The position numbers and the translations under genes were made by a program. Below, one piece after another: positions 55,171 through 64,000 of a DNA stretch of 64,000 nucleotides. This stretch comes from Ignatzschineria sp. RMDPL8A (lineage in GTDB: Bacteria > Pseudomonadota > Gammaproteobacteria > Cardiobacteriales > Wohlfahrtiimonadaceae). The stretch lies in contig NZ_JAPPWA010000002.1 in the NCBI RefSeq assembly GCF_029815055.1, forward strand, positions 868,001 through 932,000, read 5' to 3'. The notes below the pieces were generated by a model. The model ran no database searches. It saw only the letters and a list, made by a program, of their open reading frames with translations, and was not told where the DNA came from. The stretch's first letter is position 1; each line of letters starts with the position of its first letter.

Positions 55171-56253
55171 ATGCTTTACGCATTACTCTCATATCTCTCA
55201 GAATCGTGGGGCGCGTTGCGTCTCTTTCAATATATCTCAATGCGCGCAATTATGGCGGCGTTGACAGCACTGATCTTAAGTCTCTTTTTGGGCCCCGCTT
55301 TCATCCGTTATCTACAACGCCTGCAGATTGGGCAATTTGTCCGTACCGATGGGCCCGAATCCCATCTTTCAAAGCAAGGGACGCCGACCATGGGTGGACT
55401 TCTCATCATTTTTAGTATTTTGGTGAGCACGCTGTTATGGGGCGATCTAACCAGTTTTAATGTCTGGATTGTGCTCTTTGTTCTGGTGAGTTTTGGTTGG
55501 GTGGGCTTTTTAGATGATTACCGTAAGGTGGTGAAAAAACAATCGCTCGGGCTAACGGCGAAAGAGAAATATCTCTATCTAAGTCTCTTTGGGCTGATTG
55601 CCACCTGTGCACTCTATTTTACCGCGAAAACCCCGCAAGATACGGCGCTCCTCATTCCTTATTTTAAAAACTTAGCGATTCCACTTGGAATTGCGTTTAT
55701 TCCCTTTGTCTATTTAGTGATTGTGGGGGCGAGTAATGCGGTTAATATGACCGACGGGCTCGATGGGCTTGCGATTATGCCGACCATTATGATCGCTGGC
55801 GCGCTTGCGATTTTCAGTTATGTCGCGGGGCACTCAGTCTACGCGGCTTACCTTGCGCTTCCTTATGTAGAAAATGGCGGTGAGATGGTTATTATCTGCG
55901 CTGCGATGGTGGGTGCGGGCCTTGGATTTTTATGGTTTAACACCTATCCTGCACAAGTCTTTATGGGCGATGTGGGTGCGCTATCCCTTGGGGCAACGCT
56001 TGGGGTGATTGCGGTGATTGTGCGTCAAGAGCTCGTCTTTTTCATCATGTCGGGGCTCTTTGTGATAGAGACCTTGTCGGTGATGATTCAAGTGATCTCA
56101 TATAAAACTCGCGGGAAACGCGTGTTCCGCATGGCGCCGATCCATCATCACTTTGAATTAAAAGGGTGGCCTGAACCGAGGGTGATCGTTCGTTTTTGGA
56201 TTTTAACGGTGATTTTAGTCCTGATTGGGCTCGCATCGTTGAAGATTCGCTAA
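55171..56253 (+). CDS. mraY: Phospho-N-acetylmuramoyl-pentapeptide transferase MraY
   Basis: 360 residues with about ten membrane helices. Makes lipid I from undecaprenyl phosphate and UDP-MurNAc-pentapeptide. Catalytic aspartates are in GFLDDYRKV and [10 protein letters not shown]; the HHHFE-type motif [13 protein letters not shown] is near the end. Preceded by TTAAGGATT. Last dcw gene here: murD, ftsW and murG do not follow. Confidence 0.98.
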   Translation: MLYALLSYLSESWGALRLFQYISMRAIMAALTALILSLFLGPAFIRYLQRLQIGQFVRTDGPESHLSKQGTPTMGGLLIIFSILVSTLLWGDLTSFNVWIVLFVLVSFGWVGFLDDYRKVVKKQSLGLTAKEKYLYLSLFGLIATCALYFTAKTPQDTALLIPYFKNLAIPLGIAFIPFVYLVIVGASNAVNMTDGLDGLAIMPTIMIAGALAIFSYVAGHSVYAAYLALPYVENGGEMVIICAAMVGAGLGFLWFNTYPAQVFMGDVGALSLGATLGVIAVIVRQELVFFIMSGLFVIETLSVMIQVISYKTRGKRVFRMAPIHHHFELKGWPEPRVIVRFWILTVILVLIGLASLKIR

Positions 56254-56322
56254 CGGCCAGAATTTATCCTACATTTTTACTACCTTTTTTCGTGCAATAG
56301 GGGTATAAAGGTAGGATCGCTA

Positions 56323-56351
56323 TTAAAAAGCTTTTATGATTAGCGTATAAT
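56323..56351 (+). promoter_or_regulatory. Possible mdh promoter
   Basis: TTAAAA (56323-56328), 17-base spacer, TATAAT (56346-56351), 64 bases before the mdh start. Confidence 0.45.
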
Positions 56352-56415
56352 GAATTTTATAACATGTATCTCGCATGTAGGTTAATTATACTGAAACGAC
56401 AGAAAGGAGAAAGGA

Positions 56416-57396
56416 ATGAAAAAGCCAGTAAGAGTCACGATTACCGGTGCCGCTGGGAATATTGGTTATGCGATGGCCTTCAGAATTGCAGCAGGTGATA
56501 TGCTCGGTCCTGACCAACCTGTAATTCTACAGTTATTAGAAATTACCCCTGCGCTTGAAGCGTTAAAAGGTGTGGTAATGGAGATCAATGACTGTGCATT
56601 CCCACTTGTACAAGATGTGATTGCAACGGACGATTTAAACGTTGCATTTAAAGACGCAGACTACGCAATGTTAGTGGGTGCGCGTCCACGCGGTCCAGGA
56701 ATGGAGCGTAAAGATCTTTTAGAAGCCAACGGCGCAATCTTTGGCCCTCAAGGTAAAGCGCTTAACGATCACGCAAGCCGTGACGTTAAAGTATTAGTGG
56801 TCGGTAACCCAGCGAACACCAACGCACTAATCGCGATGAAAAATGCTCCGGATTTAAACCCAAGACAATTCACTGCGATGACTCGTTTAGACCATAACCG
56901 TGGTTTAAGCCTCTTAGCTGAGAAAACTGGAACCCACATCAATGATATTAAAAATCTTATCATCTGGGGTAACCACTCATCGACACAATATCCTGACCTT
57001 TCAAAAACCACTGTAAACGGTAAACCTGCACTTTCGCTCGTTGACCGCGAATGGTATCAAGATAGCTATATCCCACAAGTTCAACAACGTGGTGCAGCGA
57101 TTATCGCAGCGCGTGGTGCATCATCAGCAGCATCAGCCGCCTCTTCAGCGATCGATCATATGCGCTCATGGGCACTTGGCACACAAGAAGGTGACTGGGT
57201 GAGCATGGCGGTTCCTGCAGATGGTTCATACGGCGTTGAAGAAGGCATCATCTATTCATACCCATGCGTATGTAAAGATGGTGGCTATGAGATCGTTCAA
57301 GGGTTAGAGATTGACGAATACTCACAAGCGAAAATGGATGCAACTGAAAAAGAACTTCGCGAAGAAGCGGATGCAGTTAAAGCACTTTTAGGTTAA
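56416..57396 (+). CDS. mdh: Malate dehydrogenase, cytosolic type
   Basis: 326 residues. NAD-dependent oxidation of malate to oxaloacetate. Rossmann motif TGAAGNIGY, substrate arginines in [21 protein letters not shown], and the catalytic histidine in [12 protein letters not shown] place it in the eukaryote-cytosol/Thermus-type MDH group rather than the E. coli type. AGAAAGGAGAAAGG precedes the start. With pckA in the same window, the cell has a malate-oxaloacetate-PEP path. Own promoter and terminator. Confidence 0.95.
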   Translation: MKKPVRVTITGAAGNIGYAMAFRIAAGDMLGPDQPVILQLLEITPALEALKGVVMEINDCAFPLVQDVIATDDLNVAFKDADYAMLVGARPRGPGMERKDLLEANGAIFGPQGKALNDHASRDVKVLVVGNPANTNALIAMKNAPDLNPRQFTAMTRLDHNRGLSLLAEKTGTHINDIKNLIIWGNHSSTQYPDLSKTTVNGKPALSLVDREWYQDSYIPQVQQRGAAIIAARGASSAASAASSAIDHMRSWALGTQEGDWVSMAVPADGSYGVEEGIIYSYPCVCKDGGYEIVQGLEIDEYSQAKMDATEKELREEADAVKALLG

Positions 57397-57455
57397 TCCT
57401 TGTTAAAAATAAGGCGAAAGAGTTCGATAAATAAGAACAATTCGCAAATCAGTAG

Positions 57456-57486
57456 AAAGGCTATATAATATTGTATAGCCTTTTTT
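57456..57486 (+). terminator. Intrinsic terminator after mdh
   Basis: AAAGGCTATA pairs with TATAGCCTTT, eight-base loop, then six T in all. Confidence 0.88.
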
Positions 57487-57532
57487 CTTGCCTAAAATAA
57501 CAGACCCAATCAGAAGGATTTAGAAGGATTAT

Positions 57533-58498
57533 ATGGACAGTCGAAAAAAAGTCGGAGTGCTTTTAGTTAATCTCGGAACCCCCGATGCACCAACAGCGCC
57601 TGCCTTAAAGCGCTATTTAGCAGAGTTTTTGAGTGATCCGCGCGTTATCGAGGAGCCCAAATGGAAATGGTATCCCATCTTGTACGGCATTATCCTTCAA
57701 GTAAGGCCTAAAAAGTCGGCGGCCAAGTATCAAACCGTTTGGACCGATGAAGGCTCACCGCTTCTCTATATTACTCAGCATCAAGCGAATAAAGTGCGCG
57801 AGCTACTTCCAGACAATTATGTGGTCGATATTGCGATGCGTTACGGGGAGCCGTCCATCGATCAAGGTATTACAAAAATGATTGAAGCGAACGTCGATGA
57901 AATTGTGCTATTTCCGCTCTATCCGCAATATTCAGCAGCAACCACTGCAACGGTAATGGATAAAGTAGGCGAGGTGTTAAAAGAGAAGCGCTATTTCCCC
58001 GCGATTCGAGTGATGGGCGCGTACTATAAAAATCCGCTTTACATTCAAGCTTGTGCCGAGCGCATTCGTGAAACCCTAGGCGATAGCTTCGATACGCTCG
58101 ATAAGATTGTTTTCTCCTATCATGGCATGCCAAAAGCAACCTATGATCTTGGTGACCCGTATTTTGATCAATGTATGGAAACCACAAAGCTCATTGCGGC
58201 GGAGTTAGGGGAATCGCTCGACCGATTTGAAACGGTCTTCCAATCCCGATTTGGAAGTGCAGAATGGCTTCAACCCTATGCGGCAGAATATTTTAATGAA
58301 GCGCCGAAAAAAGGCATCAAAAAAATTGCGGTGTTCTGCCCCGGATTTAGCGCGGACTGTTTAGAGACGATCGAAGAGATGGCCGATGAAAACTATGAGG
58401 AATTTATGAATGCCGGCGGTGATGCCTATCACTTTGTGCCGTGCCTCAATGAAGATCCACGCCACATTGAGATGATGGTCGATGAGATCTTAAATTAA
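57533..58498 (+). CDS. hemH: Ferrochelatase
   Basis: 321 residues. Inserts iron(II) into protoporphyrin IX. Family marks: LVNLGTPDAP, GSPLLYITQ, PLYPQYSAATT, the catalytic His in FSYHGMP and the Glu in CPGFSADCLETIEE. Single-gene unit between two terminators. Confidence 0.97.
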   Translation: MDSRKKVGVLLVNLGTPDAPTAPALKRYLAEFLSDPRVIEEPKWKWYPILYGIILQVRPKKSAAKYQTVWTDEGSPLLYITQHQANKVRELLPDNYVVDIAMRYGEPSIDQGITKMIEANVDEIVLFPLYPQYSAATTATVMDKVGEVLKEKRYFPAIRVMGAYYKNPLYIQACAERIRETLGDSFDTLDKIVFSYHGMPKATYDLGDPYFDQCMETTKLIAAELGESLDRFETVFQSRFGSAEWLQPYAAEYFNEAPKKGIKKIAVFCPGFSADCLETIEEMADENYEEFMNAGGDAYHFVPCLNEDPRHIEMMVDEILN

Positions 58499-58552
58499 TC
58501 TGGCCCAGCATGATGCGTTAAAAATGACGTAATAAAAATGTAGGGATAAAAG

Positions 58553-58589
58553 AAAACCCCAAGTGAACTTGAGTCAACTTGGGGTTTTT
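58553..58589. terminator. Bidirectional intrinsic terminator
   Basis: Twelve-base stem AAAACCCCAAGT/ACTTGGGGTTTT with a 12-base loop and T5, between convergent hemH and accC. Confidence 0.9.
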
Positions 58590-58631
58590 CTGTTTACGCT
58601 TACTAAATGCTAAACGCTATTAAATGCGATC

Positions 58632-59972
58632 TTAGTTTTTAAGCATTTTTTCGAGGTAGTGGATATTTACGCCACCCTCTAAGAATTTTTTATCTTCTAA
58701 AATGCGTAAGTGAAGATCAGCGTTTGTTTTAATCCCTTCGATTACGAGCTCATTGAGCGCGTTTTTAAGACGAGCAATCGCCATCTCACGGGTAGGGCCG
58801 TGCGCAATAATTTTTGCGATCATCGAATCATAGAACGGAGGAACTGTATAGCCCGCATAGATGTGGGTATCGATACGAATTCCAGGACCGCCTGGGGGAT
58901 GATAAGTGGTGATTAAACCCGGTGAAGGGATAAAAGTGTTCGGATCTTCCGCATTGATACGGCACTCGATCGCATGCCCTGTGAAGTGAATATCTTCTTG
59001 TGAAATTGAGAGTTTTTGACCGCTCGCAATTTTAAGCTGTTCACGCACAAGGTCGACACCGGTTAACATTTCCGTTACTGGGTGCTCAACTTGGATACGA
59101 GTATTCATCTCGATGAAGTAGAATTCGCCATTTTCATAGAGGAATTCAAAGGTTCCCGCACCGCGATAATTGATGCGCTTACACGCTTCAACGCACGCTT
59201 CACCAATGCGTTCACGCTCTTCTTGAGTGATGCCAGGCGCTGTGGCTTCTTCAAGCACTTTTTGGTGACGACGTTGCAATGAACAGTCACGCTCACCGAG
59301 ATAGATCGCATTTCCTTGACCATCGGCTAAGACTTGAATCTCAACGTGACGGGGGTTTTCAAGGTATTTTTCCATGTAAACCATGTCATTGTTGAACGCC
59401 GCTTTCGCTTCCGATTTGGTTAAAGAGATCGATTTAATGAGCTCTTCTTTTGAGTGAACGACACGCATACCGCGTCCGCCACCTCCGCCGGAGGCTTTGA
59501 TAATCACCGGATAACCCACTTCTTCAGCGAGTTTGAGGTTCTCTTTATCATTATCGCCAAGCGCTTCTTCAGACCCGGGAACGCAAGGAACGCCGGATTC
59601 GATCATCGCTTTTTTCGCTGAAACTTTATCACCCATAATGCGGATTGTTTCAGGGCGAGGGCCGATAAAGACAAACCCAGAGGTTTCCACTTGTTCGGCA
59701 AAATTGGCATCTTCTGCAAGGAAGCCATAACCGGGGTGAATTCCATCACTTTCGGTCAGTTCCGCGGCAGAAATAATGCGAGGAATATTAAGATAGCTCT
59801 CAACCGGTGACGATGGGCCGATACAGACAGATTCGTCGGCTAAACGCACATGTTTGAGATCTTTATCGCCTGTGGAGTGGACGGCAACAGTTTTGATGCC
59901 GAGCTCCTTACAGGCTCTTAGGATACGAAGCGCGATTTCACCGCGATTCGCAATCAGAACTTTTTTAAGCAT
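58632..59972 (-). CDS. accC: Acetyl-CoA carboxylase, biotin carboxylase subunit
   Basis: 446 residues. ATP-dependent carboxylation of the biotin on AccB. ATP-grasp fold with the glycine-rich [23 protein letters not shown], and the [16 protein letters not shown] catalytic segment. Start is 11 bases after the accB stop on the minus strand, in the conserved aroQ-accB-accC unit. Confidence 0.98.
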   Translation of the reverse strand: MLKKVLIANRGEIALRILRACKELGIKTVAVHSTGDKDLKHVRLADESVCIGPSSPVESYLNIPRIISAAELTESDGIHPGYGFLAEDANFAEQVETSGFVFIGPRPETIRIMGDKVSAKKAMIESGVPCVPGSEEALGDNDKENLKLAEEVGYPVIIKASGGGGGRGMRVVHSKEELIKSISLTKSEAKAAFNNDMVYMEKYLENPRHVEIQVLADGQGNAIYLGERDCSLQRRHQKVLEEATAPGITQEERERIGEACVEACKRINYRGAGTFEFLYENGEFYFIEMNTRIQVEHPVTEMLTGVDLVREQLKIASGQKLSISQEDIHFTGHAIECRINAEDPNTFIPSPGLITTYHPPGGPGIRIDTHIYAGYTVPPFYDSMIAKIIAHGPTREMAIARLKNALNELVIEGIKTNADLHLRILEDKKFLEGGVNIHYLEKMLKN

Positions 59973-59983
59973 CGATACGCTCC

Positions 59984-60475
59984 TTATTCAAGGATCATAA
60001 GTGGTTGATCGTATTCAACGGGTTCGCCGTTCGCAACTAAGATCTGAGCCACTTTACCTGAGATTTCGCTCTCGATTTGGTTAAACATTTTCATCGCTTC
60101 TACGATACAAACCACATCGCCCACTTTAACGTCTTGACCAACGCCGGTGAATGGGTCTGAGGTAGGAGATGCTGCGGTGTAGAACGTTCCAACCATTGGT
60201 GAACGGATCACTTTCCCCGCAGGAAGTGCATCGGGATCGGCCGCTACATCTGCAGCAGGCGCGGATTGTGGAGCTGCTTGAGGTGCTTGCATTTGAGGCA
60301 TCTGTTGCATCATCATTTGCGGCATCATCATTTGGGGCATGTTCCCTTGAACAAAGGTGCCCTCTTTAGGGGTACGGCTGATGCGGAGAGATTCTTCACC
60401 TTCCGTGATTTCGATCTCTGCGACGCTTGAATCGTCTAATAATTCAATGAGTTTTTGTATTTTTTTGATATCCAT
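59984..60475 (-). CDS. accB: Biotin carboxyl carrier protein (AccB)
   Basis: 163 residues. N-terminal segment, a flexible linker and the C-terminal biotinyl domain (about 86-163). The biotinylated lysine is K129 in [11 protein letters not shown], where the second Met of the usual MKM(M/L) context is Phe-preceded by KM. The linker is unusual: nine Met in the 17 residues 46-62, mixed with Gln and Pro, before the more common Ala/Pro part. First in front of accC, 52 bases after aroQ. Confidence 0.95.
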   Translation of the reverse strand: MDIKKIQKLIELLDDSSVAEIEITEGEESLRISRTPKEGTFVQGNMPQMMMPQMMMQQMPQMQAPQAAPQSAPAADVAADPDALPAGKVIRSPMVGTFYTAASPTSDPFTGVGQDVKVGDVVCIVEAMKMFNQIESEISGKVAQILVANGEPVEYDQPLMILE

Positions 60476-60527
60476 AAACAGTCTACTCCTTAAAATTGAC
60501 TCTGTAATTGTACCGTATTGTAACGAA

Positions 60528-60980
60528 CTATTCTTTGATTAAATCGATCGCCTTCATGAGTGCGAGTTCATATCCAAATGTGCCACAACCAATAATAACG
60601 CCCGCTGCAATATCGGAAAGATAGGAGCGGTGTCGGAAGGGCTCACGTTGATAAATATTGGAGATATGAATTTCGACGAAGGGGATATCGGTGCCTAAAA
60701 ATGCATCTCGAATGGCGATGCTGGTATGAGTAAAGGCACCAGGGTTGATAATAATTGCGCGAACACCGTCCTGTTTCGCTTGGTGAATCGCCTCAATAAT
60801 TTCATATTCACGGTTGCTCTGCATGCATAAAATTGAATAATTATTACGCACTGAAAGATCGGTCAAACGGGATTCGATGGACGCAAGAGTATCGTTACCG
60901 TAGGTCTCGGGTTCTCGCATTCCCAGAAGGTTTAAGTTCGGCCCGTTGATTAAGAGCAGTGAATGATTTGTCTTTTGCAT
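60528..60980 (-). CDS. aroQ: 3-dehydroquinate dehydratase, type II
   Basis: 150 residues. Third step of the shikimate path. Family marks: LINGPNLNLLGMREPETYG with the catalytic Tyr near residue 27, IINPGAFTHTSIAIRDA, VEIHISNIYQREPFRHRSYLS and IIGCGTFGYELAL. Leads aroQ-accB-accC, a common operon. Confidence 0.96.
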   Translation of the reverse strand: MQKTNHSLLLINGPNLNLLGMREPETYGNDTLASIESRLTDLSVRNNYSILCMQSNREYEIIEAIHQAKQDGVRAIIINPGAFTHTSIAIRDAFLGTDIPFVEIHISNIYQREPFRHRSYLSDIAAGVIIGCGTFGYELALMKAIDLIKE

Positions 60981-61106
60981 AATCGGATTTTGCTATATTT
61001 ACACCGAGTTGTCCATTAAATTAATTGAATTGATAATGGAATTTTATTAATAAATTCATTGGGTATTGCTATAATGACTGATTAATTACTACAAATTGTT
61101 TTTTCA

Positions 61107-61994
61107 ATGAATCTATTTTTGCCAAAGTGTCATTATAGCATTAGATCGATTCGGCAATCACTGTTATTTATTCTCTTTATTGTGATGGCCGTCATCCCGC
61201 AGATGGTTTACGCGGGTGGGCGTGATAAAGCGCCTCTATTGCTGACCGATATTTTAGCAGATGGACTCTCGTTAGAAGAGCGTGAGCATCGTCATGTTAA
61301 AAGTCATATGGAGAATTATCGCAAACATAGCGTCTCCATCTTTAGTCATTTAGACGAAGATCGTTTAGTGATCTTTAATTACGTCTTAAATGAAGTGAAA
61401 TCCCGTGGCATGCCACTTGAGCTGGCCTTTATTCCGCTCGTTGAGAGCAGTTATCGCCCCAATGCATCAAATCGTGGTACGCACGTCGGTTTATGGCAGA
61501 TGGGTGAAGCAACGGCGAAAACCTTTGGCGTTCCTGTAACGCGGGTCTTTGATGGGCGTTACGATATCGAGCGTTCAACGCAAGGGGCGCTCAATTATTT
61601 AGAATATCTGCATAACCGCTTTGATGGGGATTGGTTACTGGCGATTGCCGCCTATAACGCCGGAGAAGGGCGGGTGCTTCGTGCCATGAAACGCAATGAA
61701 AGGGAGGGTAAAAAAACCGACTTTTGGTCACTCTCCCTTCCGCGAATTACCCAAGCCTATATTCCCAAAGTGCTCGCACTATCGCGTTTAGCGCAAGAAG
61801 AGAGTCGTTTAAAAGTCCCACGCCGTAATGTCTCTAAATTGGTGAAAATTGAAGTGTTAAAGCCGACGCAACTCTCAGCGATTGTGAGTGAATTCTCCAT
61901 TGAACAGCCGTCGATTGAGTTTTATAACCCCAATTATAAACGCCATAAAGATCATGTCCGCACCATCATCGTTCCGGAGAAGTATCTTAAATAA
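61107..61994 (+). CDS. Lytic transglycosylase, short MltD-like
   Basis: 295 residues. Signal-like hydrophobic N-terminus (about 18-36, ending YAGG), then an SLT domain. The catalytic glutamate is in LAFIPLVESSYRP; GLWQMGEATAKTFG and YNAGEGRV are family motifs. MltD of E. coli is about 450 residues with LysM repeats after the catalytic core; here the protein stops without a clear LysM, after a segment ending IIVPEKYLK that resembles the end of the MltD core. No lipobox is seen. The start has no good ribosome site and may be further in. Confidence 0.85.
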   Translation: MNLFLPKCHYSIRSIRQSLLFILFIVMAVIPQMVYAGGRDKAPLLLTDILADGLSLEEREHRHVKSHMENYRKHSVSIFSHLDEDRLVIFNYVLNEVKSRGMPLELAFIPLVESSYRPNASNRGTHVGLWQMGEATAKTFGVPVTRVFDGRYDIERSTQGALNYLEYLHNRFDGDWLLAIAAYNAGEGRVLRAMKRNEREGKKTDFWSLSLPRITQAYIPKVLALSRLAQEESRLKVPRRNVSKLVKIEVLKPTQLSAIVSEFSIEQPSIEFYNPNYKRHKDHVRTIIVPEKYLK

Positions 61995-62013
61995 ATTAAG
62001 GTTTAGTTAATAA

Positions 62014-62044
62014 AAAAACGCCTCGAGTCAATCGGGGCGTTTTT
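62014..62044. terminator. Bidirectional intrinsic terminator
   Basis: AAAAACGCCTCGA pairs with TCGGGGCGTTTTT (one T-G pair), five-base loop; between the convergent transglycosylase gene and dnaQ. Confidence 0.9.
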
Positions 62045-62072
62045 GTGTGAGCATGTTTTAAATGTGGGAGTA

Positions 62073-62747
62073 TTAATCTTTATTAAAAAAGGCTTCGTGG
62101 GCTGCAAGCTCTTCAGTGTTGGCGTAGATCACTCGTGTACCGCCGGAAACCTTTTTCGCCGTTGCCATTAAAAGATCCTCATCGGCATCGCTCTCTTTTT
62201 GGCTACCATCATCAAAGAGCAACAGCGATTCCTGACCGCCCGTCATCTTTAGATAGACTTGCGCGAGAAGCTCCGAGTCAATCAGAGCGCCGTGAAGCAC
62301 ACGATTGGAGTTGTTCACATCTAAACGGCGACAGAGTGCGTCAAGAGTATTACGTTGCCCGGGATACATATCGCGCGCCATAATTAAGGTATCGATAACG
62401 CTCGAGGTTTTACTCACTGGCGGAAGGCCCATGCGCTCAAGCTCAAAATCGAGGAATCCCACGTCAAACGCGGCGTTATGAATGATCAGTTCATCTCCAT
62501 TGACGTAATCTAGAAAGGATTGTCCAACCGCTTCAAAGAGAGGCTTGTCGCGTAAAAACTCATCGCTCAACCCATGAACTTTAAACGCCTCTTCCGGCAT
62601 ATCTCGCTCAGGATTAATATAGACATGGTAATGATTGTCGGTGATTTGGCGGTCGATCATCTCGATGCAACCGATCTCCACAATACGATCACCAGTTGCG
62701 TGATCAAACCCTGTGGTTTCCGTATCGAGCACAATTTGTCTACTCAT
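62073..62747 (-). CDS. dnaQ: DNA polymerase III epsilon subunit (proofreading exonuclease)
   Basis: 224 residues. DEDDh exonuclease: D-x-E in LDTETTGFD, IHNAAFDVGFLDFE, and the H-x4-D in HGALIDSELLA. A C-terminal polymerase-binding tail follows. 18 bases after rnhA on the same strand; in E. coli these two genes are adjacent but divergent. Confidence 0.95.
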   Translation of the reverse strand: MSRQIVLDTETTGFDHATGDRIVEIGCIEMIDRQITDNHYHVYINPERDMPEEAFKVHGLSDEFLRDKPLFEAVGQSFLDYVNGDELIIHNAAFDVGFLDFELERMGLPPVSKTSSVIDTLIMARDMYPGQRNTLDALCRRLDVNNSNRVLHGALIDSELLAQVYLKMTGGQESLLLFDDGSQKESDADEDLLMATAKKVSGGTRVIYANTEELAAHEAFFNKD

Positions 62748-62765
62748 GAATCTCTCCTTTTTTCG

Positions 62766-63224
62766 CTATTGTTCGCTACGAGCTTGTGCGATTGCGCCGG
62801 TCGCGAGATCGTCGGCCCGTTCATTTTCAGGATGGCCAGCATGGCCTTTAACCCAGCGCCAATCCACCGATAGATGGCGTTTTTCGGCCTCTAATAGGCG
62901 TTGCCATAGATCTTGATTGCTCACCGGTTTATTGCTCGCCGTTTTCCAGCCCTTTTTAATCCAGTTTTGCACCCAATTTAAGATGCCTTGCTGAACGTAG
63001 CGGGAATCGGTAGAAAGAGCCACATGACAAGGGCGATTGAGCGCTTCGAGCGCCATAATGGCGGCCATAAGTTCCATGCGATTGTTGGTGGTTTCAGGGG
63101 CAAAGCCTGAGAGCTCTTTTTCATGCCCTCGATATTTTAATAGAACGCCCCAACCGCCTGGGCCAGGGTTTCCACTGCAGGCGCCATCGGTGTAGGCGTG
63201 TACAAGATTATTTTCGTCGATCAT
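62766..63224 (-). CDS. rnhA: Ribonuclease HI
   Basis: 152 residues. Cuts RNA in RNA-DNA hybrids. Catalytic acidic residues in [33 protein letters not shown] and [19 protein letters not shown] contains the catalytic histidine. Lies between thyA and dnaQ, six bases after thyA. Confidence 0.96.
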   Translation of the reverse strand: MIDENNLVHAYTDGACSGNPGPGGWGVLLKYRGHEKELSGFAPETTNNRMELMAAIMALEALNRPCHVALSTDSRYVQQGILNWVQNWIKKGWKTASNKPVSNQDLWQRLLEAEKRHLSVDWRWVKGHAGHPENERADDLATGAIAQARSEQ

Positions 63225-63230
63225 GATGAT

Positions 63231-64000
63231 TTATACGGCTACTTGAGCGCGAATGGCAGGGTGAGGATCGTACTCTTCGATGACAAAATCCTCAAATTCA
63301 AAGCTAAAAATATCGGTCGCTTGCGTATCGATTTTAAGTTTCGGCAGCGCGCGGGGTGAGCGAGAGAGCTGAAGATCCACCTGCTCTAAATGATTGCTAT
63401 AGAGATGGCAATCGCCCCCGGTCCAGATAAAATCACCCACCTCTAAGCCAGTCACATGGGCGACCATATGGGTTAAGAGTGAGTAGCTCGCGATATTAAA
63501 GGGCACGCCCAAAAAGAGATCGGCAGAGCGTTGATAGAGTTGGCACGAGAGTTTGCCATCGGCAACGTAAAATTGAAACAGAAGATGGCACGGTGGAAGC
63601 GCCATATTAGCAAGCTCGCCCACATTCCACGCACTGACAATAAGGCGGCGGGAATCGGGGGTGTGTTTTATCTCGTGAATGAGATTGGCGATCTGGTCGA
63701 TCGTTTTTCCATCACGGGTAGGCCAGCTGCGCCACTGCGCGCCGTACACCGGGCCTAAGTTCCCCGCTTCGTCAGCCCATTCATTCCAGATCCGTACGCC
63801 ATTATCTTGGAGATATTGCACGTTGGTATCGCCGTTTAAAAACCATAATAGCTCATAAATAATGGAGCGCAGATGAAGTTTTTTCGTGGTAACAAGGGGA
63901 AAACCCTCTTGCAGGTTGAAGCGCATCTGATGACCAAAGATCGAATAGGTGCCAGTTCCGGTGCGATCGTCCTTGAAGGTCCCTTCGTCGCGCACTTTTT
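63231..64000 (-). CDS. thyA: Thymidylate synthase, N-terminus cut by window edge
   Basis: 256 residues are visible; about the first 10 lie outside the window, since the frame stays open to base 64000 (… [17 protein letters not shown]). Methylates dUMP to dTMP with methylene-tetrahydrofolate. The nucleophile cysteine is in [40 protein letters not shown] and [14 protein letters not shown] are family motifs. Likely first of thyA-rnhA-dnaQ within view. Confidence 0.96.
   Translation of the reverse strand, partial: KVRDEGTFKDDRTGTGTYSIFGHQMRFNLQEGFPLVTTKKLHLRSIIYELLWFLNGDTNVQYLQDNGVRIWNEWADEAGNLGPVYGAQWRSWPTRDGKTIDQIANLIHEIKHTPDSRRLIVSAWNVGELANMALPPCHLLFQFYVADGKLSCQLYQRSADLFLGVPFNIASYSLLTHMVAHVTGLEVGDFIWTGGDCHLYSNHLEQVDLQLSRSPRALPKLKIDTQATDIFSFEFEDFVIEEYDPHPAIRAQVAV

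Overview
The window looks like the chromosome of a Gram-negative gammaproteobacterium: it carries outer-membrane lipoproteins (RlpA, MltB), an elongasome, meso-DAP-type MurE, type IV pilus genes, ZapD, CmoA/CmoB and UbiG. Three Cardiobacteriales-like traits are tandem type IV pilins, a SufU-type scaffold and ATP-dependent PEP carboxykinase; this placement (Ignatzschineria/Wohlfahrtiimonas relatives) is an inference from gene content, not a search. Genes are dense, in short operons with many four-base start/stop overlaps and clear intrinsic terminators. There is no prophage, insertion sequence, rRNA operon or CRISPR array.

Layout. 1-5962 (mainly minus): accD-folC-dedD-cvpA, then ubiG, an SDR gene and an M16 peptidase cut by the left edge. 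6201-9432 (plus): sufU, sufT and a large secreted protein whose last ~117 residues are a type IV pilin head domain; this is the most unusual gene here. 9476-15367 (minus): uvrA, ctpA, gpmI. 15747-18606 (plus): tatA, tatB, cmoA, cmoB, with no tatC. 18689-20728 (minus): phoH, ybeY and an unknown membrane protein. 20863-25103 (plus): pilB, rsuA, rsmC and a DJ-1/PfpI protein. 25239-26846 (minus): pckA. 26975-35724 (minus): the cell-elongation cluster mreB-mreC-mreD-mrdA-rodA-mltB-rlpA-dacA. 35892-40853 (plus): tpiA, secG, tRNA-Leu(GAG), pilC, pilD, coaE, zapD. 41029-46352 (plus): fabG-acpP-fabF-mltG-tmk-holB. 46767-48749 (plus): three tandem major-type pilin genes, the first behind a near-perfect sigma-54 promoter. 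49209-56253 (plus): the front half of the dcw cluster, rsmH-ftsL-ftsI-murE-murF-mraY, with no mraZ but with MraZ-box-like repeats. 56416-58498 (plus): mdh, hemH. 58632-60980 (minus): aroQ-accB-accC. 61107-61994 (plus): a short MltD-like transglycosylase. 62073-64000 (minus): thyA (cut by the right edge), rnhA, dnaQ.

How it fits together. Much of the window serves envelope growth (Mre/PBP2/RodA elongation, FtsI/FtsL division, Mur precursor synthesis, four lytic transglycosylases or RlpA-type proteins, PBP5-type carboxypeptidase) and fatty-acid supply (AccB, AccC, AccD, FabG, AcpP, FabF). A type IV pilus is indicated by PilB, PilC, PilD and three prepilins, although the assembly genes are split between two loci and the pilins sit at a third. 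The pilin-head fusion at 7188-9356 has a Sec signal instead of a prepilin leader and lacks the hydrophobic assembly helix, so it should be exported but not polymerised; its role is unknown.
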